This document shows positions 1 through 10,690 of a DNA stretch of 64,000 bases, piece after piece; within the stretch, counting starts at the first letter, position 1, and every line of letters starts with the position of its first letter. A model generated the notes under the pieces. It was not told where the DNA came from, did not search any database, and was given only the letters and a program-made list of their open reading frames with translations. Origin of the DNA: Persicaria tinctoria (Eukaryota; Streptophyta; Magnoliopsida; Caryophyllales; Polygonaceae); contig JBANSL010000007.1 in the NCBI GenBank assembly GCA_037127255.1, positions 65,689,538-65,753,537 on the forward strand, in the 5' to 3' direction. A program made the position numbers and the translations under genes.

Positions 1-114
1 TTTTTTTAACAACCCGGATCGGTTTTTTTTTAGAAAGAGGGCACGGGTCCGGTTTTCCAAAATTTTACACTTGAAGGATTTTACACCCTAAGACAATTTT
101 TCATTTTAACTCTT

Positions 115-173
<59 letters not shown>

Positions 174-426
174 ATTGTCATGTCGCGTTCGCTCGGGAGG
201 CTAAACGCCCCTTTCAGTTCATCACTAATATACTGGCACTCTCCGATGCGAATTAGAACCATATGGAGAGTATACCTCTTATTACCTCAGATGCCTCTGC
301 GCGAGTGCATTTCATATTCATATATATATATATATAGGGGGAGGTTCAAGTGGAAAAAAGGCTTACCATAGAAACTCTTTTATGGTGGAAACTTTCAATC
401 TCAACCCTTCCTTTCAGATCAATGGT
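1..426 (+). repeat. Left terminal inverted repeat arm of a large Mutator-like element
   Basis: This arm is the inverted counterpart of 4021-4240. Shared landmarks in the same order are a T-rich start with GGTTTTT, GGGCACGGGTC, two TTTTACAC blocks, TTTTAACTC, a TA run, TTCAAGTGGAAA, AGGCTTACCATAGAAACTC, TTTATGGTGGAAAC and AGATCAATGGT. The left arm is longer because its TA tract is expanded and interrupted by about 150 bp of unrelated sequence (171-318). Arms of over 200 bp resemble Mutator-like elements. The outer end may lie beyond the window edge, so no target duplication can be checked. No transposase is visible between the arms. Confidence 0.7.
117..170. repeat. (TA)n microsatellite
   Basis: An uninterrupted AT dinucleotide run inside the left inverted arm. 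A shorter TA run stands at the matching point of the right arm (about 4112-4130) and another at about 318-338. Confidence 0.95.
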
Positions 427-821
427 CTATTTAGGAGGTGGCAATTTTGAAATTTATGTGAAGTTTAGGCCTGATTAAAAAAAAATTAGAAAACCCTTCC
501 CATTTCCCATCTCAGATTGCTCTCCGGCCTCCGCCTCTTTGGTCTTTCCTCACTCCTGCTGAAGCGGCCTCCTCCCAATTGCTCTCTGCCTCTTTCCTCT
601 TCTCCCACTTCGCTCATGCCGCCTCTTTCCTCTTCCCTCTTCCCTCGCTATTTCGATCCACTCGTTCAAGATCGCTCCTGCTACCTCGGTTGCTCTCCGC
701 CTCTTCCCCTCGGTCGCCCTACGCCTCTGCCTCAGTCGCTCTCCGCCTCTTCCTTTCTTCGCCTACATCTGTCGACAAATATATGAAAGAGCAATGTGTT
801 TTTATTCTCAGGTATATTTCA
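427..821. other. Pyrimidine-rich unassigned stretch inside the TIR element
   Basis: A CT-rich segment with repeats around CTCTCCGCCTCTTCC. Open frames exist in two phases with low-complexity Ser/Leu/Pro-rich translations, which suggests base composition rather than a gene. The inner part resembles, in inverted sense, the GA-rich block at 3600-3950, so the element's inverted symmetry may extend inward in degraded form. Positions 785-799 hold a short partial copy of the tRNA-like sequence that follows. Confidence 0.4.
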
Positions 822-892
822 AGTCTATTAGCTCAATGGAAGAGCAATGTGTTATTATACACATCATATGGGTTCGAATCCCATATAGACTT
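822..892 (+). tRNA. tRNA-like sequence, copy 1
   Basis: It folds as a cloverleaf. The 7-bp acceptor stem AGTCTAT/ATAGACT is perfect. The D arm is GCTC-AATGGAA-GAGC, and the T arm is ATGGG-TTCGAAT-CCCAT. Both internal Pol III boxes match consensus: A box TAGCTCAATGG and B box GGTTCGAATCC. The anticodon arm is unusual. ATGTGT and ACACAT pair over 6 bp and leave a 6-nt loop TATTAT, or 5 bp with an 8-nt loop, so no anticodon can be assigned with confidence. No intron and no encoded CCA are seen. It is either a tRNA pseudogene or a tRNA-derived SINE head. A near-identical inverted copy lies 108 bp away. Confidence 0.6.
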
Positions 893-926
893 TCTCAACA
901 CAATAGTCTACAACAATAATATGAAA

Positions 927-999
927 CAGAAGCAATAATCTGAAACTGAAGCAATAATCTGAAAAAACAAAGAGCAATAATCTGAAAAAACAAACAGCA
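927..999. repeat. Short tandem repeat between the tRNA-like copies
   Basis: About four units of a roughly 18-23-bp repeat with core GCAATAATCTGAAA fill the spacer between the two inverted tRNA-like sequences. Confidence 0.8.
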
Positions 1000-1069
1000 A
1001 GTCTATATGGGATTCGAACCCATATCATGTGTATAATAACACATTGCTCTTCCATTGAGCTAATAGACT
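1000..1069 (-). tRNA. tRNA-like sequence, copy 2 (inverted)
   Basis: The reverse complement matches copy 1 almost base for base. The one clear difference is in the variable region (ACACATGATAT instead of ACACATCATAT). The acceptor stem, D arm, T arm and both Pol III boxes are intact here as well. With copy 1 it makes a 70-bp inverted repeat around a 108-bp spacer, so a transcript crossing both would form a long hairpin. Confidence 0.6.
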
Positions 1070-1782
1070 AAAAAAGGTAGCCAAGATAATTGTGACAAAA
1101 CTGACCAAAAACTAAAATAACATATGAGATGCAAACAGACACCAACAATCTAAAAACATGGATAGAGTTGTGACAAAAACAAGTAAAACCAAATTTAATC
1201 ACTTGCAGCCCCTTGGAATTATAATTCTGTCTTAATTAGCAAACATACCTGGCAGAAAGTGAACACAAGTCCAAACATTGACAGCGTGAATGCCAACCTA
1301 CTTGTTATATGCCAACCAAATGTCTCTCCTTTCATCAAATGAAATCTCTCAAAGTGAAAACAAATAGATTGCATAATTAGGAATCAATTTAGATTGCATA
1401 ATTAGGCTCATACAATACCGAATTTTTCTTATTTAAAGAGATTGATAAGCTCAACAAAAAAGATGGCAACAAATCCCAGCAATTTAGAATCAGTCTCGCC
1501 AAATCTCAGCAGGGGAAGAGGCGGAGAACGATCGAGGAAGAGGCGGAGAGCGATGGAGGACATCAAAAAGCCAAACCGCAAAGTAAACAAACTCATAGTA
1601 CTGTGTACATATTCTGATATTCATAGTAACCATAGTAAGTGCAAATTATTTTTATTTTTGAGGAAATTAGCAAACAAATCATAAAGAGAGGGAGACTGAG
1701 AGAGATAGGGAAAGAAAAAGATGAAAAACAAATAAACAACAAGCAATCAATTTCACTTCTCAACCTATTTGATGCAAAATAA
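1070..1782. other. Unassigned interior of the TIR element
   Basis: AT-rich DNA with a short GA-rich patch (1510-1565) that mirrors the CT-rich block at 500-780. Small open frames are present but none has recognisable domains. The last bases (1750-1787) are repeated around 3325-3365, so the element interior contains a local duplication flanking the solo LTR. Confidence 0.4.
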
Positions 1783-1787
1783 ATAGA
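1783..1787 (+). other. Target site duplication ATAGA (left copy)
   Basis: ATAGA precedes the LTR start TGATAGC, and the same five bases follow the LTR end at 3249-3253. A 5-bp duplication is diagnostic of LTR-retrotransposon integrase. Confidence 0.9.
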
Positions 1788-3248
1788 TGATAGCATGCAT
1801 TTAGGTAGGCATAATAGGTTGCATTTAGCTTATTTAAGATACATATCATGCATGGTTTAAGTATAATTTGCATATTTGTTCTCTGTGTGGTTGGAGTCGG
1901 AATCTACATGCTTTTATTGATTATTTCAGGTAATCGTGGATCCGAGGAGGAGACATGGGTTGATAACGCATTGGATGAGAATGTCTAGTTGATCGAAGAA
2001 GCTTACATGAAGATCTCAAGGGGTCCTGAGAAGAAGAAGCGAACCTAAACGAAGACAAGTTTGCAGAAGTTGTCGCCAGACATGCTGAACTTGTTTTGCA
2101 CTTTCTGGAGGCCTCGGTTGTCCGATCGACTATTATGACCATGCGTTGGAAAGCTCTTTCAGAGGGCTACAACTTTCATGTTGACGTCGAGAGCTGATTC
2201 AAGATGGAATTTCCGTGAAAGACCAATGCAGCGCCCGCCGCATGGTTTGCTGCGCCCGCCGCATGGTTTGCCGCGCCCGCCGCCAGGGGCGGTATTCATG
2301 CTGCGCCCGCCGCATGGTTTGCTGCGCCCGCCGCAACTTTGCGGCGCCCGCCGCACGTACTGCCGCGCGCCGTTTTGATGGAAAAAACCCTAGTTTCTAA
2401 TTTATTCACTTTGAGGCCGACTTGGATGCTTTTAATTAGGCCTTTTATGTTATTTTTCATTACCATTCATTCTATTCATTCAACCATTAGACTTTTTAGA
2501 GATTTTGAGCTATGTCTTCCATGAGGAACTAAACTCATCTATTCTGCCTGCAATTTGAAGCTTTATTCGGATTGATTGTGAGTTTCTAATTCTCGCTCCT
2601 AGTTTCCTATTTGTGAATGCTTCGACTTCTTTGTGCTTAATTAATTATTGATTTGTTCTATCTTGTCTGGCCAACTCGTTAGATCAATTCAATCGCTAAG
2701 GTTTTGTAGATTCCTGGTTGTGAACCTTAACCTAAGTGGCAAACTTATTCCTTTAGGGCTGGTTGAACTAATTGAATAAGTAGGAAGTTGAATGTGTTGT
2801 TAAATCCTTTTTTAGGGACTGCACATACCTTGGCTAATCTCTGAACTTAAAGCTATCAATTGGGTTAAATCCTTCTTTAGGGACTGTTCGATTGATAAGG
2901 GTTGCTAGGACTGGTTGGACTAGTAACTATATTAGGTCGGGACAAGGGCATTCATAGGAAACATAATAGGACGAGAAGAAGTTACAAGGATCGCTTCAAT
3001 CCAATAAAGTGGAAAATTGTAGGTGGAATTGCTTCTCTAAATTGTTTAAACCAAAATCACTTATTCTGCTTTCGTTAATTTGCTTTAAAAACTCTCACAC
3101 AAAAAACCCCCAATCTGGTTACTTAATCAACGTTAAAATCACATTTGAGTTATAAATTTCCCTGTGGGATCGACCTCTTACTTATTACTGTACTAGTTAT
3201 AGGTTTGAGTTTCTTTGGCGGAATCAACGACAGGTTTCCCCTCCGTCA
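1788..3248 (+). mobile_element. Solo LTR of a Gypsy-type retrotransposon, copy 1
   Basis: A 1,461-bp LTR with TG...CA ends and a perfect ATAGA duplication, with no internal region. It is homologous over its whole length to 14796-16205. The 3' part has the common plant Gypsy LTR ending: a GTGGGATCGACCTCTTACTT segment followed by CTAGTTATAGGTTTGAG. It has a GC-rich tandem word block at 2227-2372. The plus orientation follows from TGATA at the 5' end, typical of the Tat/Athila group. Solo LTRs arise by recombination between the two LTRs of a full element. Short open frames across 2159-2400 are products of the GC-rich repeat, not genes. Confidence 0.9.
2227..2372 (+). repeat. GC-rich tandem word block (GCGCCCGCCGC x6)
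   Basis: Six copies of GCGCCCGCCGC, several followed by ATGGTTTGC, stand inside an otherwise AT-rich LTR. The homologous LTR at 14796 has the same position occupied by GCGGCCGCCGC (three copies), with the same C-to-G change in every copy. Confidence 0.9.
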
Positions 3249-3253
3249 ATAGA
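3249..3253 (+). other. Target site duplication ATAGA (right copy)
   Basis: The right copy of the 5-bp duplication flanking the solo LTR 1788-3248. Confidence 0.9.
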
Positions 3254-4020
3254 CAACAACTACTATGGTTTAGCCAAAAGAGGAAATCTCGAACAAGAGA
3301 AGCAAAATTTAGAAGTCATGCAGTCAATTTCACTTCTCAGTCTATTTGATGCAAAACAAATAGACAACAACTACTATGGTCTAGTGCACATATTCTGTTA
3401 ATCAGTCAATCTCCCCATCATCAATCAAGCGATAAAAGCCTAGCCACAAGAGGAAGCAAAATTTAAAGACATTAAAATCAAAATCCAAGGGGAAGAGCCA
3501 GAGAGCGAGGCAAACCGGAGTGTTCTTCATCTCGCAAAATGGAATATAAGCGACCCGAAATCGAATCGGGTCTTCATCCCAAAATTGATACGATGATAAT
3601 AAAATAGAGGGGAAGAGGCAGAGACCAGCAAAAAAGACGCATTGGCGGTGACCAGAAGGAAGCGGGAGAGAGAGCCAGCGGCGCCGGCAGAAATCAGAGA
3701 CCAAAAATCGAATCAGACAAAAACCCATACCTTGGTAGATCTATTGCGAAATCAAAGGGGAAATCAGGGGGAAGAGTCGGAGGAGGCGGTTGTGGAAATC
3801 GGAGGGGAAGAGTCGGAGGAGGCGGTAGTGGTTGTGGCTGTGCCGGGGGCGGAAATCTCGAACGAGGCACCGGCGAACTGAGACAAGGGAGAGGGTTAAC
3901 CGAGAGAGCAGAGAGGGGAGTAGCATGTTTTTGGATCTGAGAAAGAGCAACGCTTTTCGGGGTGTTTTTTTAAATTTATTTTCCTTTTATTTTTTGTCAT
4001 TAAATGAGTAAAATATTAAC
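3254..4020. other. Unassigned inner part of the TIR element
   Basis: GA-rich DNA with a directly repeated ~36-bp segment (about 3775-3835, core GGAAGAGTCGGAGGAGGCGG). Open frames on both strands (3402-3728 and 3642-3881) have low-complexity translations and no recognisable domain. It may correspond to promoter and 5' transcript sequence captured by the element, by analogy with the CT-rich block at 500-780. Confidence 0.35.
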
Positions 4021-4240
4021 AACCATTGATCTAAAAGGAAGGGTTGGGATTAAACGTTTCCACCATAAAAGAGTTTCTATGGTAAGCCTTGTTTCCACTT
4101 GAACATCCCCCTATATATATATATATATATGAGTTAAAATGTAAAATTGTCATACGGTGTAAAATCATTAAAGTGTAAAATTTGAGAAAACCAGACCCGT
4201 GCCCTATTTTTTTTAAAAACCGAACTGGTTTGTTAAAAAC
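4021..4240 (-). repeat. Right terminal inverted repeat arm of the Mutator-like element
   Basis: The reverse complement of this stretch matches 1-426 block by block, apart from the expanded TA region in the left arm. It supports a single element spanning roughly 1-4240. The outer boundary is not sharp because no duplicated flank can be read. Confidence 0.7.
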
Positions 4241-4245
4241 TGAAC

Positions 4246-4786
4246 TCCTCCACCGCAATCGTCGGAATCCTCGCAATCACCGGAGTCGAGCATATATTGG
4301 TCAATTCGACAAGGCGGGTGCAGATCCGGCTTCTCCTCCTCACAATCGCCGAAATCCCCATCAAAATCGTCGGCATCGCATGACGGCTCACCCTTGTCCG
4401 GCAACACCGGAGCGCCGCTTCGCCACCTTTGACCGCTGCCTTCCCTCCATCGAAGCCACCAATGATTGCCCCCAGCAGACTCGTCACGCCACCACGGTCC
4501 CATATCTGCCTCCGCCTTGCTTCGTCGTGCCCTAGGTTGCCACCGGGAGCTTGTCGAAGTCTCCTGTGCAACCGCCATTTCTAATCGGAGGTTTGCAATG
4601 TCGATGTGAGAAAGAGGATGATGAAATTACAATTTTTTACCCATATTTTCCCTTTCTTCCCAAACACGCCCTTATCTCAATTTAATAAATTATAAAATTA
4701 TTCAGTATTTTATAAACGCATAACATAATATTATATTTGCACAACTTAAAGTTATATTTGCACAAAATAGTTTTATATGCGCACAC
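4246..4786. other. Unassigned, with a GC-richer open-frame patch
   Basis: Positions 4213-4578 hold overlapping frames of about 112-121 codons on the minus strand and 117 on the plus strand. The minus frame begins MAVAQETSTSSRW and is rich in Asp, Gly and Trp. No known family is recognised. It could be the start of a captured host gene. The rest (4580-4786) is AT-rich. Confidence 0.3.
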
Positions 4787-5903
4787 TGTAAAGACTCGGA
4801 ATTTCAAATCCTAAATTTTCGGAATAAAGAAATTAAAAATGAACTTAAACTGAATTTAAAACTCATTTAGGGGATTCTGGTCGAAATATAAAATTTGACG
4901 AATAGTTTCTGCCGTTTTACCTCGAAAATTCAAAATAATTATTGGATGGCGATATCCTCTTCTGTTTTAAAAATCTAATTGATTAAGAAAGCGGGATTCC
5001 GAGAAACTAACATTCGAAAAATATTTTTGGGTTCGAGGTTCGAGAAAGCGGGATCCCAGGGACCATCAGAGCCACGCGCGAGTAACGTTCCGGTAAGCCG
5101 TTCTCCTTAGATTCCAATCCAATGAGAGAAACGAAGAAGGGAAGTTTAATTTACCTATGGTCGCGAAAGGAGATTTTCTTCTTCTGGGCTCGTGCTCGTG
5201 GCGGCGAAGATGAACTCGCGGTCGCAAAAGGAGCTGATGGAAATCATCTTCCGACTCTGATTTTGGGTTAGATTTATGAGATGAGGTCTTTAAGAGGATG
5301 CTTTGGGGCTTTTTGATGGGCGAGAAACAAGAAAGAAGTGTTGGAGGGAGAGTGAGATGGATTGAAGAGATTAAAAGTGAAGGTTTTGAGATTTAGGGTT
5401 TGAGTCTCACTTGAATGAAAGAGGGAGAAAGAGAGGTGGCTAGGGTTTTTGGAGAGCTCAAATTTTTAGGAGAGGTGACTCATCTTGGGGATTTGGGCTT
5501 CTTTAAATAGGGGGAGCAATTTGGCTCTCTAGGGTTTTATGGAGAAAAAGATGAAATAATTAAGAGAGAGTGTGGGAAGGAAGAAGAGAGAGAGAGAGAG
5601 ATGAGGCATGAGAGAGAGAGTGTGTTTCCACTCATCTGACCCCGAGTCCAGACATTCTATCCCGAAATCTGATTTCCGAAAATCCGACTCGAAGTTTAAA
5701 TTCATTTCAAATAACTCTCGATAATTCTTTGTTTGAAATCCGATTGATAATGGGGTTAGGACTCGTCAAGTTAGGATTTTAGTTAGTGCCGAAATATTTT
5801 TAAAGGATTGTCTGAATATAGAAATTCGCTTGTGGATGGGTTTTCTAAAACATCCCAATTTTTGCTATTAAATAATTATTTAAAATCCGATCTTTATATG
5901 CAT
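4787..5903 (-). mobile_element. 3' LTR of a chromovirus-type Gypsy element
   Basis: In minus orientation it begins TGCATATAAAGATCGG and ends CCGAGTCTTTACA, so the ends are TG...CA with inverted similarity, as is common in Tekay/Del-type LTRs. It lies immediately downstream of a pol 3' remnant on the same strand (6175-6308) after a short purine-rich interval (5905-5935). That order is pol end, polypurine tract, 3' LTR. The 5' LTR and most of the internal region are not in the window, because another element interrupts the pol remnant. The family name is inferred from the end motifs and neighbouring chromodomain-like tail, not from an alignment. Confidence 0.65.
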
Positions 5904-6174
5904 CCACCTCTAAAAACAAGTCTCGTACCCGAGACTAAAACCTTCATAATAAAAAAGCAACCATTTTCTCAAACCGCTCAAGCCTTTTAAATCCAGGTGA
6001 GTTGCTTTTGAAGCATTAGAGAACATCACAACAAGCATACTAGCACACATGCCATGATAATCAATCTCCAGCCACATCACCTCAGCACGGAATCTACACA
6101 GAGCAATCAATCATAAGCATAACAATCAAAGAGATAACCATCACCCAACTAAAGACTACTAACTCACCACTAGC

Positions 6175-6308
6175 TCACGAGGTCAAACATAGGTCAACAC
6201 TCGGCTCAAGATAAGAGGCTAAGAGCTCATCTACGACATTCCCATAACTTGCCCGAAGGCTATCCTCTATCTCCCAAGTCATCTCCTCGAGACTTGATGC
6301 GAGACGAA
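6175..6308 (-). pseudogene. C-terminal end of a chromovirus polyprotein (chromodomain tail)
   Basis: The minus-strand frame ends at a TGA (6175-6177). It contains SLEEMTWEIEDSLRASYG, which fits the end of the chromodomain found after integrase in Gypsy chromoviruses (pattern EEATWE, then a short helix). Everything upstream is cut off by the LTR starting near 6309, so only about 45 codons remain. It sits 270 bp upstream of the LTR 4787-5903 on the same strand and probably belongs to that element. Confidence 0.55.
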
Positions 6309-7094
6309 TGTCGTTGGCAATTTCGCCCTTCCCAAACTAGTAATAAAAATCCAAACTTAAACACACAACCAACAGATTAGGCAATCAAACAATCGATAAA
6401 CCAAATAACTACTAGTATAGAAAGAAAGTCTGGTGTCGAACCCATAGGGAGAAGCGATTTCCTATTCAATAACTCTAGACAAGACTCTTTAAAGCAAAAA
6501 CAATAACCTTTAGAAAAATAGAAAATATAAAAGTAACTAAATTGCAAATCAAAAGGCAAATTGATATCAAGATAGAAAGAACATTTCACCTGTAATTCTC
6601 TGACAAAGGTTGGAATTCATGGTCCTCGGATTGATTTATCAATTATTCATATTCTTAGGTCTACTTGAATAAAGTGGAGAGATCCGCAGAGATACACTCA
6701 TCTTATTCGATGTCACTAAAGAATAGCATTAAGAATTCAAGTAATAAGACCAATTGATACATTGACTCTATTCAATCAAGACAGATAGGTGCATACCGAA
6801 CTCAATCCTAATCAAATATCCTCAACATAGATCAGCTGAAATCATCCACTACAAAGACAAAGAGACATCACTATAATCAATACCATTGTTTGCTATCAAG
6901 AAAACAACACCGAATTCATGGCTAGAGATGCAATTCCTAACATGTTGATCAGGCATAGAAAGGAACACAAATATAAATTAAGCACAAGATGATAACTAAG
7001 AACATGAATAATTAAATAAACTTAAATCCTCACAATCCAAACAACCATGTCTTCGAATCACAGGCGAAACTATGAGTTTAGCAAATCATAGGCC

Positions 7095-7131
<37 letters not shown>

Positions 7132-7611
7132 ATGGTGTTCATAGTTTCACACAGTACCCACACTCGGCGGAACTAAACTGAAAATAACTTAAACAAAGTC
7201 TCTAAGGGTCGGTAAAAACCCTAGAGGAATTAATTAGAAATAATATAAATTAATAGTCTTCGGATCCAAAACTGCGTATTTGGGATCTGGGGCATTGTGG
7301 GGGTCGTGCAAGGGGCGACGAGCGTCGTTCATGCAGTGCTCGACGTTCCTCGTATTCCTTCAACGAATTCCAATGTCGTGCATCCTTGCTCCTCCTTAGC
7401 TCCCATGTGCTCTAAAACATGCTTCTTAAGCTCTTTCTATAGACCATTCAAGGTCGGAATGTAATTCTGCAGAATAAACACTGAAAACGCACAGATTCCA
7501 AACTCGACTACTTCACAAGTGATAAACGGAACTAGACTCAAAACATAGCGAAACCAATACCTAAAAGCAATAAGAAACACCTACAATGCCTATATGAAAT
7601 ATGCATTATCA
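6309..7611 (-). mobile_element. LTR of a Tat/Athila-type Gypsy element
   Basis: In minus orientation the LTR begins TGATAATGCATATTTC directly after the purine tract TTGGGGGATT. That tract follows GAGGACAAGCAAGAGTTAAG, a typical 3' end of plant Gypsy internal regions. The inner end is placed at the CA of CAACGACA near 6309 but could lie up to about 35 bp further in. It contains a (CT)n run (7099-7130) and a second, partial copy is found at 9766-10690. As the purine tract lies to the right, this is the 3' LTR of a minus-strand element inserted in chromovirus DNA. Confidence 0.7.
7099..7130. repeat. (CT)n microsatellite
   Basis: A pure CT run within the LTR. The paralogous LTR fragment has a much longer run at 10403-10491. 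Confidence 0.95.
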
Positions 7612-8149
7612 AATCCCCCAACACTTAACTCTTGCTTGTCCTCAAGCAACAATAAGGAAAAACATCATCTACGCATCCCACATGAAATCTTTCACAACTT
7701 TCTCATCAAAAGCAACATCATCAATAGTGAAAATATAACCAAACATATAAACGTCATAACATGTATATATGAGATCAAGTTGCTTGCATGCTCAAAAATC
7801 AACCTTACCTACAAGGATAAAATGTGTATCTCTCACTCTAATGTGTTTAGGCTTTAACCACACACTCACCTCAATTCCATATACCAGCATCAACTAGAAT
7901 ATTGACATTTATATCACAAAATCTCAACCGGATACGTCAATGCAAAAATAAAAATATCAAGATGACTTTCGCTCAATGGAAACCTTCGTAGAAGATTCCA
8001 TTCGGCAGGGTTGTAATGGGGCTTGGTAGAAACATAAGGGCAAGGACTTGTATTTGGTCATGTGGTGCTATAAATTCCGGGAAAATATGATTCCAAAACT
8101 AGTGCATGACTAAATGAAGAAGTTGCACTTGGCGGCGCAACAACCATCA
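7612..8149 (-). other. Polypurine tract and 3' internal remnant of the Gypsy element
   Basis: Minus-strand reading near 7612-7645 gives GAGGACAAGCAAGAG, then GTTGGGGGATT: the polypurine tract next to the 3' LTR. The rest is non-coding and resembles the untranslated 3' internal region of this element class. It ends around 8100-8150, where a 23-bp match (8121-8143) to the hAT-like BED gene at 16377-16399 marks another junction. No coding domain is visible. Confidence 0.5.
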
Positions 8150-8205
8150 ATTTAAAGCCTACAATTACATTTTGACCCGAGAATTAAAAAAACCCTAAAT
8201 CGACA

Positions 8206-8480
8206 ATGGTGCTCGTTGGTTGTAAAAGCCGCTCGCAACTAGTTGAAGAATTGTTGTTTGCAAACACCGACACCGTGAACCGTTGTTCGCATTGCCGCTC
8301 GACTCTAACCGCCGCTCGTAACCATCACTCGCATCCACCACTCCTCTTATTGCACGAGTTCGCTAAGGTCGCAACCGTACATTCCACCGTGCATGAGTTC
8401 GCCGAGGAAGCCCATGTTGCTGCCCCTAATTTTCAAAAATATAAATATTTGGATTAATTACGAAATCAGCCCCTAATTTT
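8206..8480. repeat. Dispersed repeat, undisturbed copy
   Basis: This segment is homologous to 14697-14795 plus 16206-16300, which is the same sequence split by the solo LTR at 14796-16205. Landmarks are CGACTCTAACCGCCGCTCG, CATCACTCGCATCCACCACTC, CCGTGCATGAG, GCCGAGGAAGCCCATGT and TTCAAAAATATAAATATTTG. It therefore acts as the empty-site allele for that insertion. The 83-codon open frame across it has no recognisable domain. The family of the repeat is unknown. Confidence 0.75.
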
Positions 8481-9636
8481 CAAAAATATCAAATTGACCC
8501 ATTTTTAAAAAAAATATGAAAAGGATTAGAGGGTAATATATTGTTAAGATGGGCATCCAATAATAACTTAAGAACCGAGCTTTCAAGAGATATGTACTTT
8601 TCTTATAGACAGCTATTGACAGCTACAATGTAGCTACAGTACCCCCCCCCTTTCCCCCAATGAAGAACCTGGTTTGGCACCAAAACTACACTGACAGACC
8701 GTCAAATCAGCTACAAATGTTTAGGTATGGAATAATAGGTTTAGCCTATTTGTAAGACAAATGTTGTATATTGGTAAGACGGGAAGTGTCCAGCTTCCTG
8801 AAATGAACGTAATGCTTTTGCCCTCAACTTTTCACTCGTTTTCTATGTTGCCTCTCTTTTTGCAGAGCATTTAATCGGGATTGACACCCATCAATCAAGT
8901 TTATATATGTGTTGATTGACACCCTTAACTCCTATCATTTCATTTATCCCTCATAAACGCCCCCCTTTTTTTCCCTCTTGAGATCCCTTTTTTTCGTCAC
9001 CATTTCCCTCTGACATGAACAATGCTTCACCTCTCCAAATCCCCCTCTCCCACAGCCAGGCTATAGTCCCAGCCCTTTCCTCTTCACCTACTACTTTCCC
9101 ATCAAGTTACCCCCAAATTTTGCAAAAGTAAACCATATTCTACCCTTAGCAAATTTCCCATGTACTAGTCTACTTTTGCAAAGTTTTTTTTTTGGTCTAG
9201 TTATGCTAATTGCCCAACTATTAAACGATTGCTAATTATAAAATATCAGTAAAGATTGATTTTTATAATTAAATACTTTGTATTGTGTAAATATTAATCC
9301 TTAAAAATTTAAGAATCCTGTTCTATTGGTCTAGTTTGGGCCCTTCTTTAGGAGACCCATTTGCCAAGCCCTTAGACCATGTGCAACCATGGGTTTTTAT
9401 TACCTTATAGGTCTTAAAAGGTAAACTCATGGTTCTAAGCAAAACCTTAATGGAAGAGTTTGGAAGAGATTACCTCTTTCTACTAAGGAAACCTCTACCA
9501 CCACCCTTTTATTATTATATTTCTTTGATTTATTATTTATTCAAATGTATTTATAATATATATTTATAATTTTTTTTAAATAATAATTATACCATTAATT
9601 TTTTTTATTTTTCTCTATAATTTGATTATAGTTTTT
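8481..9636. other. Unassigned AT-rich intergenic stretch
   Basis: It contains a poly-C run (8641-8660) and a block at 9340-9500 beginning GTTTGGGCCCTTC and carrying CCATGTGCAACCATGGG, which looks like part of a small DNA transposon. No matching inverted end was found. No gene signal is seen. Confidence 0.4.
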
Positions 9637-9760
9637 TCCTATATATACTCATCTTGATCTATTAAGAACCGGACAATGAAGTCGGACAACCTAATCTCAT
9701 TCCTGAGCGTACATCACTATGGCTTCACAAGAGAGCTTCCTATATATACTCATCTTGATC
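9637..9760. repeat. 23-bp direct repeat bracketing a filler-like insert
   Basis: The same 23 bp (starting TCCTATATATACTC) occupies 9637-9659 and 9738-9760. The 78 bp between them include GTACATCACTATGGCTTCAC, the reverse complement of a sequence at 14637-14673. This looks like templated filler DNA at a repaired break, next to the truncated edge of the LTR fragment that follows. Confidence 0.6.
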
Positions 9761-9765
9761 AAAAA

Positions 9766-10401
9766 GCGTCTATTCAATAACTCTAGACAAGACTCTTAAG
9801 CAAAAACAATAACCATTAGACAAATAGCAAATATAAAAGTAACTTAATTGCAAATGAAAAGGCAGATTGATATCAAGATAGAAAGAACATTTCACCTGTA
9901 ATTCTCTGACAATGGTTGGAATTCATGGTCCTCTGATTGATTTATCAATGATTCATATTCTTAGGTCTACCTGAATAAAGTTGAGAGATCCACAGAGATT
10001 CACTCATCTTATTCGATGTCACTAAAGAATAGCATTAAGAACTCAAGTAATCCAGACCAATTGACACATTGACTCTATTCAATCAAGACAGATAGGTGCA
10101 TACCGAACTTAATCCTAATCAAATATCCTCAACATAGATCAGCTGAAATTATCCACTACAAACACAAAGAGACATCATTATCATCAATACGTTTGTTTGC
10201 TATCAAGAAAACAACAACGAATTCATGGCTAGAGATGCGATTCCTAACAAGTTGATCAGGCATAGAAAGGAACACAAATATAAATTAAGCACAAGGTGAT
10301 AACTAAGAACATGAATAATTAAATAAACTTAAATCCTCACAATCCAAACAACCATGTCTTCGAATCACAGGCAAAACTATGAGTTTAGCAACTCATAGGT
10401 T

Positions 10402-10472
<71 letters not shown>

Positions 10473-10690
10473 TCCCTCTCTCTCTCTCTCTAATGGTGTT
10501 CATAGTTTCACACAATAGCCACACCCGACGGAACTAAAATGAAAATAACTTAAATAGAGTCTCTAAGGGTCGGCAAAAACCCTAGAGGAATTAATTAGAA
10601 ATAATATAAATTAATTGTCTTCGGATCCAAAATCGCGTATTTGGGATCTGGGGCAACGACGGGCGTCGTGCAAGGGGCGACTGGAGGTTG
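9766..10690 (-). mobile_element. Truncated copy of the 6309-7611 LTR
   Basis: Collinear with 6470-7325 at high similarity, including AACTCTAGACAAGACTC, GAACATTTCACCTGTAATTC and the CT run. Both ends are truncated: the left breaks at about 9766, and the right diverges after GTCGTGCAAGGGGCGAC (about 10685). No target duplication remains. Confidence 0.8.
10403..10491. repeat. (CT)n microsatellite, expanded
   Basis: About 88 bp of CT repeat with two CCCT interruptions. It is nearly three times the length of the run in the sister LTR at 7099. Confidence 0.95.

Noticed and set aside
2159..2400. Overlapping open frames with PRRMVC/RPPHGL-type peptides
   Set aside because: They are translations of the GC-rich tandem word inside a solo LTR and occur on both strands; no protein is implied.
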